64,000 nt of DNA from Macquaria australasica. Lineage: Eukaryota > Chordata > Actinopteri > Centrarchiformes > Percichthyidae. The stretch covers positions 1,178,001 through 1,242,000 of the forward strand of contig SEMN01000102.1 of NCBI GenBank assembly GCA_005408345.1, written 5' to 3'. Shown here piece by piece: positions 48,201 to 58,647 of the stretch. Each line of letters opens with the position of its first letter. Positions within the stretch are counted from its first letter, which is position 1. Below the pieces are notes generated by a model. It was given only the letters and a program-made list of their open reading frames with translations, did not search any database and had not been told where the DNA came from. A program made the translations under genes and the position numbers.

Positions 48201-51200
48201 ATTTATACTGTCTGACTTGCTGTGACATGATAGTGGGGATATCTGTGTAGTCTAATATCTGTATCATTTACATTGATGATGTTAGTCTGTTTTCCTGTAT
48301 TTTTAAATATTTGTTCATTATAACCTGTATGTGTCAATACTAGCACATCTGAATCCAACAACCATCTATTTCTCTTTTTTTACAGTGACAATTGCCAGAG
48401 CGATTGAACTGAAGCACAATGCCACACTCATCGCAGCTTTGGCATTTGAGACGGCAAACTTCTATCAAAAAGCTGGTCAGTATTTTGTAGAGATGGGCGG
48501 ACGATAATGAAGCTCCGAAGCTTGTTTCACTCCTGTGAAGCGCGCTGTTTCAATACATTGTGCTGGAGCTTGTGTCGAATGAAGAATATCACGTGACTGA
48601 GGTGGCATAGACTTCAGCAGTGCGTCCGAAGCTTCAAACGTCACTGGTGCTTCAGAAAGCGCTTCATTCAGTTTGACAGTTTAGAAAGTTTTACAGCTAA
48701 ACTCTGTGATTGGCATATTAGTGGGAGAAGAAGAGGAGAATAATTGGGAAATACGGTGATGTGCGCTAGAAAGACATAATCATAAATATGAGAACATTTC
48801 ATCCTGATGCCAAGTCATAATGTTATAGAAGTAATAGACTCATTTAATGAATATCATTCTCCTGTCACATCACATTGCAACTCATATGAAATGTCACACA
48901 GGCCTAAATATCAACCATTAAGTTTAAAAACATGACCCACAGTGGCACTCGGTTTAAACTACACCAAAAAGGTACATTAATGTTTCTTGTCAGCAAAATA
49001 TTTTATAGCTAGGCTTTTTGGACAACGCATAATTATTTTACTCTAACATATTGCAGCACTTCTGAACAAAAGTATACAGATTTAATAATAACACACAGGC
49101 TTCTTGGACTTTTATTGCACACATATGAGACTACAACTATTAATATCAGCGAGATGTGGCGGTGCTTCGGCCCCAGCCATGAAGGGCTGCTATAAGTTTT
49201 ACAAGCCACGAGATGTCGCTGTGTTTACCGAGTTTGAAGCCCTGAAGCTTTGAATCTTTTTTGGCACAAATAGAAAGAAAGCCCCAAAGCTTCATAAGGC
49301 TTCATCCGCCCATCACTAGTATTTTGGCACTTGTGATTTAGAAAAAATGCTCATTATGTTTTGGCAATTATTTTTCTTTCTTTACTTAATATTAGTTTTG
49401 TGTAAAATACTGTGTAATAATTAGAGCTGTCTAGGGAAGAGTGCAAGGCCCTGTGTGAACTTGACATGGGGGGTCCTTATCAGTTGAGTTTAGTTTATTT
49501 GCACATAAAAAAGACAGTAAGAATTGAAAAAAAGTTTGAACACTGTGCAGGAGAGGTTAGAAGCCAAAAATGTCTTATGACGATACCCCCCCCCCCATAA
49601 AATATCAAGTCATACTTGAAAAAGAAAAAAAAGATAAAAACAAAGATTGTATAATTCATCAAAATTTCAAGACTAAGCAGTAATACAAAATTGATAGAAA
49701 TGTACAAATTACATAGAAATGTGTTTACAAATTGAGACAATGAAATACATGAAGTGTTATAAATCTTTAATAATTAGAGTCCTTTTCAGAAGTCTTTTGA
49801 ATAATGATAATGTAGACGTTGATTGTAGTGATGGAAGTAGGTTGTTTCAAAGATGGTCATCTGTATTTCAATGAATATTGATATCATTGACGCACGAACC
49901 ACAGTACAACGCACATACTGTAGCCATTCTAGTTCAAGTTCAATTGTGAAGCACAATTTCGCAAAAATGCATTTCATTTGTGTTGCATGTAAGTGCTTTA
50001 CATGGAAGTAAAACATTACAGAACTGCATTATAAGAGTGCAAGTGTTTTTTTAAACTTGTTAACAACACTGTACGGCACTACAACAGCATTACTCACAGG
50101 TAAAACAGAATTATGCACAGCTTAAACTGCACTACATTCAACTAGCAAAATGATGTACAACTTTTAAATGGCATTACGCACACCCAACAGCAGTATCTAT
50201 GGTAGTCTTATTTCATCATTTTCACTTAAAGCCAAACAAAATAACAACTTTTCCAAGGTTTTCTGACTGTCATGTTGGCACATTTTGGCATGGCGGCACT
50301 ATGAGAAATCCTGTCATGTTGTGTTGTGTTATATCTCTGAGTGTCCTCAGCTCTTGGAACAGGTCCAGTGTGCTTATGTCCTGAGATTCGGACATGCTCA
50401 GTGTAACACTCCTTTGCAGATCTTTTCACACAGTTTAGTCAAATCAAAAATAGACCCAAACATCTTGTCAAACTCCCGCATTTGTGTAAAACGAGCAATG
50501 AGAGCAATGAGTGCCTGATCAACTATGACGTTGAAATAATCCGTTACATAGGCTTTCTCTGGAGTCTAGAACCTGAGACGTTAATCTGGGAAGGAATATC
50601 CACATATATTTTTTTTCATGTGACCTTTATTTTCACTGGCCCTGTGCTACCGCACCACTCTCACACCCCATGTGACAGCTATGGTAATAATATGAAATGC
50701 TCAGTCAGTATTTCTGTCTGCAGACCACACATTGAACACCTTGGAGCCAGAGTGCAGTAGCAAGTGGAGGAAGTATCTTCAGCTGAAGCAGCACTTTTAC
50801 ATGGCTTATGTAAGTTAATGCATATCCCAGTTCACAGTACTTTTATTTATTGCAAAGGAACCTCAATAAGCATACGTGCTTTGGATGAAACCTGCTCTTC
50901 TTTACAAAGACACAAGAAGAAAATGACAAATCAGGTTTCTGATTATACTCATTCATTTGTTATTAATATTGTTGTTAATTTGTTTTTCATTTAAATGGTT
51001 TGCAGGCATACTGCTATCATGGGCAGACACTGCTGGCGAGTGACAAGTGTGGTGAGGCTATAAGATCTCTCCAGGAGGCAGAAAAGTGTATGTATATGTA
51101 TGTCTTGGATTTAACATTTGTTTAATCTATTTTTGCACCTAAATTAAAAAAAAAAAAAAAATGTAGGTACTGTATTAGTGTATTTGTACTTTTTTTTCAT

Positions 51201-52940
51201 TTTCGTGCATTTGGCTAAGTCTGCAAACACATTAGTGAAAAGTACTTTATTCTTCTTTGGGTTGATTTTAATACACTCATTGTGTCTCGTCACTGAAAGC
51301 ACAACGCAGTCAGACAAAGTTCATGTGACATAAGTGTGTTGTTACATTATGTAAAGTTATGACGGGTGTTTCCTGTGTGTTGCTGCAGTATTTTTGGACA
51401 CATCTCTTCTTTTTTTCCTTGCTTCACTTGCTTTACTGCCAGGATTTCCTTTGTATTAACATGAAGACTTCTCTGTTTAGGTTACTCCTCTGCCGAGGCG
51501 CTGTGTAAAGAGTATCGTCAGACCAAAGGCCCGGGCACCACAGCCAAACCATCGGAGCAGCTGTTCTTCCTCAAACTGGGCGGCGTCATTAAGAACACAC
51601 TGGAGAAGTGCCAGAGAGAAAATGGCTTCATGTGAGTCAGGACAGACGCATACACGCATGTATGTAGACACAGATACTGTACAATACATACATTAAAAAT
51701 CACAAGAAAACTCCAAGGCACTCTCTTTTAAACATTTAAAATGCCTTTATTGTTATGGCATGGTCATGCAATAACAATCAAAGCACCTCAAACTAACTCA
51801 TTTTGAGTCCAGGAAGCACTCCTACCCAAACCTTTTTTTGACTGTACATACATTGTTGTTCTCAGGTGGAATCTATATTCCTGACAAAGTGGCAAACAGT
51901 CATATTTTAGTGGAAGCATTTATGTATTTACACAAGTTAAGATGTGCAAGAACTTGACTTTTCCTTTTCAACATACTATACTTGGTGACATTTTTTTTTG
52001 AATGGGAACTGATCATTTTACTACCAGACATGATATGAACCTTCGTAGTACAGTGCTGTATGTCAGCTTCTCAGCAAATATAACAGTATATAACTGTTAG
52101 CTGCTGTAAATACTGGCTAACGGTGTGTTTACTGGTTGTAGTAACAGTCACTAACAATATCTCTTACCTCTTACAGTTACAAATCTAATTCATCAGTCCA
52201 TTCAGTTTTACTTAGTCGTTTGGGCTTAACCGTTTGTTTCAGTGGCATATGGAAGTGCTACACTGAAACAAAGACACATATAGGCGACTGAAAAGTCAAA
52301 TGCCCACAGAGGTTTCAGACTGAGCCCTTGTTATTTGTGCACATAAAGTTCTGTCATTTTAATAAATATTTTCTCAACCATGTGCATACTTTTTAGTTGC
52401 CTACACATACTGTATCTTTCCCGGTTGTTACATATTTGGTTGCTTGCTCTGAGATATTGCACTAAGCGGCAGAGATTGACATTATCAAAACTTAAACATC
52501 TACTCTTAAACTCTTCCCCTCTTAATTTTTCACTTTGGACACATTTCCTCAGATACTTCCACAAGGTCCCAGTTGAAGCGCCCCAGCTGGAGTTGAAGGC
52601 GAGTTACGGCCTGGCTGAGCCAATCCCCTTCGAGCTGCCTCCTCTCACTGAGCAGTGCACTGCTGAAGTCTATGCCACCTTTGACCTGACCAAGGGAGCC
52701 AAAAATGATAAGGTACTGCAGCTCACCTCAGTGTTTATTTCAACAAAGGCTGGAAGACCTAATGAAATCTTTATTCCAAAGAACTCGACTAACAGTTTAC
52801 ATCTGTTTCTGAAGCTGTGCCGTTTCATCTTTGTGTTATTGCTGCTTTGACTCCAGGCAAAACCCAAGGAGGAGGAGGTGAAACCAATGAAGGAGCCAGA
52901 TTTGAAGCCTCAGAAGGACACGGGCTGTGTCGTCTCCTAA
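44093..52940 (+). CDS. brox: BRO1 domain and CaaX motif-containing protein BROX
   Basis: Twelve coding exons join to 1233 nt (410 aa; human BROX is 411): 44093-44193, 44444-44550, 45747-45843, 46434-46529, 46649-46721, 47850-47955, 48386-48475, 50724-50809, 51006-51087, 51481-51631, 52553-52712, 52857-52940. All junctions are GT/AG and keep frame. The protein starts [18 protein letters not shown] and is almost entirely one BRO1 domain, the fold that binds ESCRT-III CHMP4 tails; landmarks are [72 protein letters not shown] and [12 protein letters not shown]. It ends CVVS (407-410), a CaaX box for farnesylation. Human BROX uses this anchor at the nuclear envelope in rupture repair with Nesprin-2. 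Introns carry a LINE end, a SINE and a hAT-like element. An orthologue by sequence and by linkage to a FAM177 gene. Confidence 0.95.
44585..45236 (+). mobile_element. 5'-truncated LINE end in brox intron 2
   Basis: Shortly after the second coding exon, the sequence reads as the last part of a CR1/L2/Rex-type ORF ([16 protein letters not shown]) followed by a 3' UTR and the terminal phrase AACAATTTCCCCTCTGGGGG, then ATCAATAAAG and (ATCT)n. This tail resembles the 3' end of the full-length LINE at 11.4 kb, with a different tandem unit. The element is in the same orientation as brox. Confidence 0.75.
45172..45236. repeat. (ATCT)n microsatellite at the LINE tail
   Basis: About fifteen uninterrupted ATCT units directly follow the AATAAAG end of the LINE fragment, so the microsatellite probably grew from the element's own tandem tail. 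Confidence 0.9.
45460..45473. repeat. Poly-C run
   Basis: A run of about 14 C lies in brox intron 2. Confidence 0.85.
47228..47385 (+). mobile_element. tRNA-derived SINE in brox intron 5
   Basis: The head TTACAGCGCCTGCCATATAA, then CAGTTCAACTCCAG, resembles a tRNA-like promoter with a degenerate B box (GTTCAACTC). The body GCATGTCATGGCCTTCTCTC, then CTCCATTTTCTGTCTGCC, matches the reverse of the fragment at 35.06 kb. The copy is diverged. Confidence 0.6.
47480..47580. repeat. Dispersed repeat copy (partner near 22.0 kb)
   Basis: The stretch with AGGAACTGCTAATAGCTAAT and CAGCATACTTTTAATGGTGCC is the reverse complement of the sequence near 21,980-22,090. It is an interspersed repeat of unknown class within brox intron 5. 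Confidence 0.7.
48488..49318. mobile_element. hAT-like non-autonomous element in brox intron 7
   Basis: The ends TAGAGATGGGCGGA (48,488) and TCCGCCCATCACTA (49,318) are inverted copies apart from one base. The 831-bp element is bracketed by a perfect 8-bp direct repeat GTATTTTG (48,480-48,487 and 49,319-49,326). An 8-bp target duplication together with a TAG-start terminus is the hAT signature. The inner ends also pair loosely (AATGAAGCTCCGAAGC against AAGCTTCATAAGG). There is no transposase. The insertion lies just downstream of the seventh coding exon. Confidence 0.85.
49327..50723. other. Rest of brox intron 7
   Basis: No exon is supported. The 49,490-50,020 part is A-rich with a C run (49,586-49,598) and resembles a decayed LINE 3' UTR on the minus strand, but I cannot confirm this. 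The intron ends with TTTCTGTCTGCAG at 50,723. Confidence 0.4.
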
Positions 52941-54290
52941 ACTTTCCAGATTCCATTTTCAGCCTTCACGCTTCAGCACCATCTATTGTAATGATGTCAT
53001 CCATATTTCTTTTCATGTAAACCCCCATAGGAAAAACCATTTTTTTGTAATATCAATCCATGGTGTTTTACATTCATGCTGAAACATGTGTATTGTATTT
53101 GGGTATGACAGCCATTGTCCTTGCATCCAAACCAGAGCCACTCACATCCTCTTAACAGCTCACAGCCTCTCATAAAGTAAACCTGAAACATTTTAAAAGA
53201 TGGAAAGTTCTTTCAGGTTATTGTTATTATCTTTAAATGAGGTCTTAAATGAGGTAATTTCAAGTACAACGATTCTAAATAAGCCTTATGGGTGAAGTAG
53301 TTATTAATGGTGCCTTTGGTTGCAATGTAAACCTGTTCACCGTGGCCCCTGACAGACGTGTCTGGTGTTTAACCTTCTTCTGGCCTGATTAGATGACTCA
53401 TAATGGAAACTGGCTTATTAAGTACGCTGACAAACGGCCTCAGGATGCGGATCTAATCAAAAGATTCAGTAGTAGCAACTGAAATGATACAAAGACAGAT
53501 TTATATTGAACATATACCACTACATGGAATATGATGCAGCCATCCAGAATGAGTAAATATAGGAAATTGCATTCCCATAATCAGCCTGTATACTACCATA
53601 CTTGATTTGATTTGAAAACATTTTAAGCTGAGATTTGTTCAGAACTTCCTCATAAAACACACTTCTGATAATTAACAGGATTGAAATGTAAATCAACAGT
53701 GGACAGACAAAATGAACAAGACTGCGTGTGTTATTGCTGGTGCATTTGGTTTGGTTTAGCTGTAGCAGTTTACAATCAATATTTGATTTAGATGTACTGT
53801 AGTTCTTTTTGTACATGACATGATGTAGTGGTTTTTATTTTATTTTTTACTTCTATTAATTTAAGAACACTTTACTACTGAATGAGGCTGAATCATTCTT
53901 TCACAAGCTTCAGGATTTTGAGACATATCCTTTTATAATAGTAGTTCTTAATTTATTTCTATTGTTATGTCATATTTTAATTGAGAACTTAAAACACTTA
54001 TGACAGTATACAATTCTATGTAACTCCAATCATATGTTTTTGGTGATGCTGGTTTTCATGTTTCAGTGGATACACCAGAATACCCACTGATACTTAAAGT
54101 AAAACTCTTACTCTTGTAAACTGTTGAGTTGCTGAGAGAGTGCTGATGTCAATAGTTGACACAATGTATGTACTGGACATCTATTGAGTGTTATCCCCTT
54201 TCTTAAAGACAAAGATCGGGGCATGAGCACGATCAGATTCTATGGGTGGGAGGGCACATGGATGTGCCGCTTTTCCACTTTGAAAATAAA
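52941..54290 (+). other. brox 3' UTR candidate
   Basis: AT-rich sequence after the brox stop, without a competing gene. AATAAA at 54,285-54,290 is a candidate poly-A signal, so the 3' UTR could be about 1.35 kb long. Inference from sequence only. Confidence 0.45.
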
Positions 54291-55467
54291 GTAACGTCTG
54301 TTAAAGCATAACTATCAACTTATATAAACTGTAATATACTGCTCACATGCTCATTTACGCCCCTACATGTATATTAGCTTACCTGAGCTAGACTCCAACA
54401 GTAGTGAAAAGCAGACCACCTAACTTTCTCACTAAATTTCATTATAGCACATTGTAACACCTTTGCACTTTATATTCAGTTGTGCATGGATTTCAGTGGG
54501 GATCTAATGGAATTGTAATGGTCAAGGCGTTAAACCTTTGTTCATTAGAATATTGCAGAAATCAGACCAGTGCTTGTCCTCTATCCTTTTCAAGGCAACT
54601 GTTTATTAAAAGGGTGTGTCAGATCACCATTACAATGTACACTCCTGTAGCTCATTGTTCCTCCTCTAACGGTGTCTTTCATGTAAAATGTATTTCAAAT
54701 TCTATTAAATCATCCATTCTTCCACGCCTTGTGCTTATATATGTCAACATGATTATTAAGTTAAATATAGGACTAACTTGGGACCTCTAGAAAGATCATG
54801 ATGGAACTCTTCTTTAAGGGCATCAAACATATTCTTTTAAAAGTTACCAAACACAAACAGTGAGTATGATTGCCAGATTGTGATCCACATTATCTCCAGC
54901 ACTCGTCTGTGCTGGTTGGGCTCTGCTTTGCTGTTACCTGTACATAGATATTTTAACAAATAGTACATTTTAGGCAAGATCTCACAACACCAAATATCTC
55001 AAGCTGAGTTCAAGGGAAACATCCAGCACAATGTGGTCTCCTGGATTCAAATATTTCACTTTAGCATGAAGTGAAGTGCTGCAACAAGCAGATCAAACAG
55101 TGTGTAAGAAATGTTTTACCTGCCTTTTGGGCCACCTAAGGGACAAATCTAAGGGCAATATTGGAAACATTAGGGTTTAAGTGGCTAAAGTTGGCAATAA
55201 ACCTTGACATTCTACACACCGCAACAAGCCCAGCCCCTCAAGCCCAAGAATGAAACTGCTTGCGTTATAGTGACAGCTCTACTTGCCTGTGATAAGGTTC
55301 GCACTCTTGTATTTGGCGTCTCAGATTTCAAGACTGATCTTGTATCCTGTAGTTGTTTTGCTCCACATAGCAGAGTCAGCGTGGCTGTACATACAGTACA
55401 GCTGTGACATGAGAAAGAATCAACGGTGTTGCATTGGAGCGATAAAGAAAGACACAGTATCTGAAGA
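54291..55467. other. Intergenic stretch between brox and the FAM177 gene
   Basis: No gene, RNA or clear repeat is recognised. The last few hundred bases probably hold the promoter and leader of the FAM177 gene. Confidence 0.5.
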
Positions 55468-56640
55468 ATGAACAGCCACCAGGAAGTAAGTGTCGTAATA
55501 ATGAAGCAAGACGAACAGACATGTTAGCCTAGGTTGTGTTCAGTAACTAGCAAATTAACTTTAAACAGCTGTTTGTTACGAGCCATTGGTAAATCTTCAC
55601 TCTGGAGCCTCATGCAGTCTGTATATAAAAAAGCCTATAAAATGACAACATGCTGGATGCAGATAATGTGCCATAAAGACAACGTGTCAGGTGAATGAAA
55701 GAGATTACAAACAAAACACTGATGTAAAGACCTGTCGAATTTGTCAGACATCACTAGACATCCAGGAAACAGAGTTTGGGGGCCCTGCTGTGTCCAAAGA
55801 GAGGAGGATCATCCACTTCTCTAGTGGTGAAACTCTGGAGGAGGAAGACAGTGAAGAGGAAGAGGAGCAGTCATCAAACAGACCTCCATTCAGAGAACCT
55901 GCGGAGAGGGTGGGACATTGTTTGAGGACGACATTTCATGTTAGATGTCGTAAAGTAGCAGCCGTATCATCTGTTTTTTTCTGTCTCTTCCGTCTCAGAC
56001 TAAGTTCTCATTCAAGAATGTGGCCATTCTAGTTGGGAGGATTTCGCTGCTGAGTACGTCATGTGACAATTAAATACACTCAAAGCATACTAAATAAACA
56101 GTAGGTCTAATTTCAGCTATGAAGAAAGTCTCACTGAGTTACTATGTTGTTTCCAAAATTAGCTTGCGATTTCCTTGGAGAGAGACTATCTGGTGCACTA
56201 GGACTGAGTGCAGCCAAATACCAGTACGCCATAGATCAACATCATCGTGACCACAAGGTAAGGTAAAATTCAAGCGCAACAAAACAAGCAAAAAGTAAAC
56301 TATGCTGTGTCACCTAAGAGACAATAATAGTGTGATTTGTCAGGGCATGTAATTGCCCGGTCTGTTAATAGTACACTGGCAGGCCTATGGATGGTTATTT
56401 CTTTGTATTTTAATCTTTGCATTTCCTGTATCTCACTCACAGACAACAAGCAGCCAACCCACAGGCACCGTCATGAAAGGACAGGCAGAGAATTTCCAGC
56501 TCTCTCCTGGACAGGATGGGAGTTATTACGGAGCTACAGGAGATGTAAGGTGCCCTGCTGATTCCCAGGCGAGCTGTGATGACAAACATACAGACAGAAA
56601 TTCTGAAGGATGTCACAACAGAGCCTATCAAGCAGACTAA
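55468..56640 (+). CDS. fam177b: FAM177 family protein
   Basis: Five exons join to 585 nt (194 aa): 55468-55485, 55691-55909, 55999-56053, 56163-56257, 56443-56640, with GT/AG junctions in frame. Family hallmarks are RRIIHFSSGETLEEEDSEEE (basic/aromatic phrase then an acidic run), a hydrophobic stretch around FKNVAILVGRISLL, then CDFLGERLSGALGLSAAKYQ and YAIDQHH. These match the FAM177 domain, whose function is poorly known. The C-terminal tail is polar and not conserved to my eye. The 18-bp first exon (MNSHQE) was chosen because it has an ATG, an in-frame TGA just upstream and a GTAAG donor; it is the least certain part. The symbol fam177b follows the brox-then-FAM177B order and orientation on human 1q41. 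By sequence alone it could be called fam177a-like. Confidence 0.82.
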
Positions 56641-57058
56641 AAGAAGAAAAGAAAAGCAAAGAGGGTTGTGATTTGATGTGAAAACCTTCGTTTAAAGTGC
56701 ACTGTGTAACAAATAATGCATGCTTAAAATATGGTGGGGCTGATTGTAGTATGGTAATGTTACAACAAACCTATGTGAAGAAATAAATCACACCGACAAA
56801 CAAAGATTTCAGTGTTGGGCTAACAAAGCATGGGGAAAGACTGCGGTTTTGTTTATGTAATAACGAAAATAAATCGACTCATGAACGCAAAAACAGCTGG
56901 TCCGTCAAAGAGAAACGCTACGTTATGCTGCTGTTTTCAGAATAAGGAAAGGGGTCGATAAAATACAAATGGTCAATGAAAGATACTCAACCAAGAGAAC
57001 CACTCAGCGTATTGCACTGTTGTTGTAAGACACGGTTCAATGCTGAAGAATAAAAGTT
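56641..57058. other. Non-coding stretch before the tRNA gene
   Basis: Probably the 3' UTR of the FAM177 gene; possible AATAAA signals are at 56,781-56,786 and 56,868-56,873. Nothing else is recognised. Confidence 0.5.
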
Positions 57059-57063
57059 AAAAA
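57059..57063 (-). terminator. RNA polymerase III T5 terminator
   Basis: Five A on the plus strand (T5 on the minus strand) lie four bases beyond the tRNA 3' end, the expected pol III stop. Confidence 0.8.
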
Positions 57064-57067
57064 GATC

Positions 57068-57149
57068 CGACGAGGATGGGATTCGAACCCACGCGTGCAG
57101 AGCACAATGGATTAGCAGTCCATCGCCTTAACCACTCGGCCACCTCGTC
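57068..57149 (-). tRNA. tRNA-Ser (anticodon GCT)
   Basis: The 82-nt minus-strand gene folds as a class II tRNA. The acceptor arms GACGAGG and CCTCGTC pair perfectly with discriminator G. The A box is TGGCCGAGTGG, and the anticodon loop CTGCTAA has anticodon GCT at 57,114-57,116, which reads AGC/AGT serine codons. A long variable arm (about 14 nt) is typical of tRNA-Ser, and the B box is GGTTCGAATCC. There is no intron, and CCA is not encoded, as expected in eukaryotes. It lies alone between the FAM177 and meprin genes. Confidence 0.97.
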
Positions 57150-58515
57150 CACGGTGCACCAAAGATGAAATAGTGTTTAGATAAACATCTCCCTCAAAAA
57201 CCCTCTGTTGACACAGTAGTTACCATTTTGTCACCTTCACTTCGTGAACGTGTTTCAAAAAGCCAATCTTACGTTAGCTAACCTAGCTATGGCAGGACCG
57301 TACCTTGCTAACGTTAGCTAACGTGTTAGTAAACCATACTAATGTGCTATTAAGCCAAACTAACGTTAGCTACAACTAAAAATGTATAAGTGTTGTGGAC
57401 AACATGTCTGTGTCTTGCTCTTTCATTCCTAATTAAGATTGGCCCGGTGACATCTGAGTAACGTTAACATTATCGTTAGCTGAAGTTTTCTGCAACACCG
57501 CTAACTACCTAAATATGACTTGTATGTTAGATAATTCATTTCTGAATATCTTGTTGAACCAACTTAACGCTATACCACACGTTGTACAGCTAAACGCTCA
57601 TTCTTATAGCTGCAGTCACGGCAAGTTCTACGTTACTGAACGAACAAAATCTATTGGCAGGGTAATTTAGGGGAATCTTAAGCAATATAATTTAAATGAC
57701 CATAATATATTCCGCTTGAGTGAGATTGGGAGGGTTGCTTTTTCAGTACTGTAATACTGTGTAATGTAAAACCCTTTTACAATAGGTAACGTTTACTCAT
57801 TCGACAGTTAAGAGTTAAGTATGTTGTGTTGAGTTAGCGTATTTGTATGGTGAAAACTTATTCATAGCGACAAAACCCCTGGAACCGTAGAATAAAATAT
57901 TCCTGTAAAAATATTAATCCACAACCATAAAACCAACTGCAGGGCTACACTCCGGGTCTATCTTACCTCTTTGCATGCACAGGCACTGTATCTTAACGTC
58001 CAGCGTGAAGTTACTACTACTACTCTTTCCACGGGAACAGCGCTGGCCAGGGTATTTGTGGCCATCTAGTGGTTGAATTAGATAATTCTAAAAACAGGGG
58101 ACTCGCTCCTTTACCGTCACTGGAATCATTACAAGAGATACCAGAACCAGTAGTTTTATTGATGTCCAGCAATCACGTTCAAATCGGTGAGTCTCCAATC
58201 TAACTGCATGTTGGGGAAACTGAAATATTTGGAGAAAACCGAAGCCAACATGGGGAGAGCTTGCAAACCCCACAGGAAAAAAAAGGCCAGGTCCAGGTTT
58301 TGTGTCATATTCTGCTTCAAATTTCTGTTTCAGAATCTGACACAAAATTGAACATCTCAAGTTATTCAGGGGTGCTACAAGGTGTTCTAACAAAATAAGA
58401 TTATAAGCCAGATAACAGGTACACGGGCACTGCTTGCCACTGCAGTCTTTTGCACATGCACAAACACTTCATAAACCAGCTCACCAATCAGTAACACTGT
58501 TGAGTCAAAGTCCTT
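57150..58515. other. Intergenic stretch with GCTAACGTTAGC-type motifs
   Basis: No gene is recognised. The palindromic phrase CTAACGTTAGCTA and variants recur several times between 57,270 and 57,500, a feature often seen in fish intergenic DNA. A diverged interspersed repeat lies near 58,186-58,300. Confidence 0.55.
58186..58300. repeat. Diverged common fish repeat fragment
   Basis: Phrases such as GGAGAAAACCGAAGCCAACA and TGGGGAGAGCTTGCAAACCC match the fish repeat segment GGAGGAAACCCACGCA, CACGGGGAGAACATGCAAAC and TCCACA with substitutions. Confidence 0.6.
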
Positions 58516-58563
58516 CAGTTACTCTTTTTAGCCAACATACAGTTACTCTTTATAGCCAACATA
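58516..58563. repeat. 24-bp tandem duplication upstream of the meprin gene
   Basis: The unit CAGTTACTCTTTTTAGCCAA followed by CATA (58,516-58,539) is repeated immediately with one mismatch (58,540-58,563). It ends 84 bp before the meprin start codon, so it may fall in the promoter or 5' UTR. Confidence 0.8.
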
Positions 58564-58647
58564 AACTTCATCGAGGGATAAAGGTCATCTTGTCAACCTG
58601 CATGTTTAAACCAAAGCAGCAACATTTACTTGGTGACACTCAGCGTG

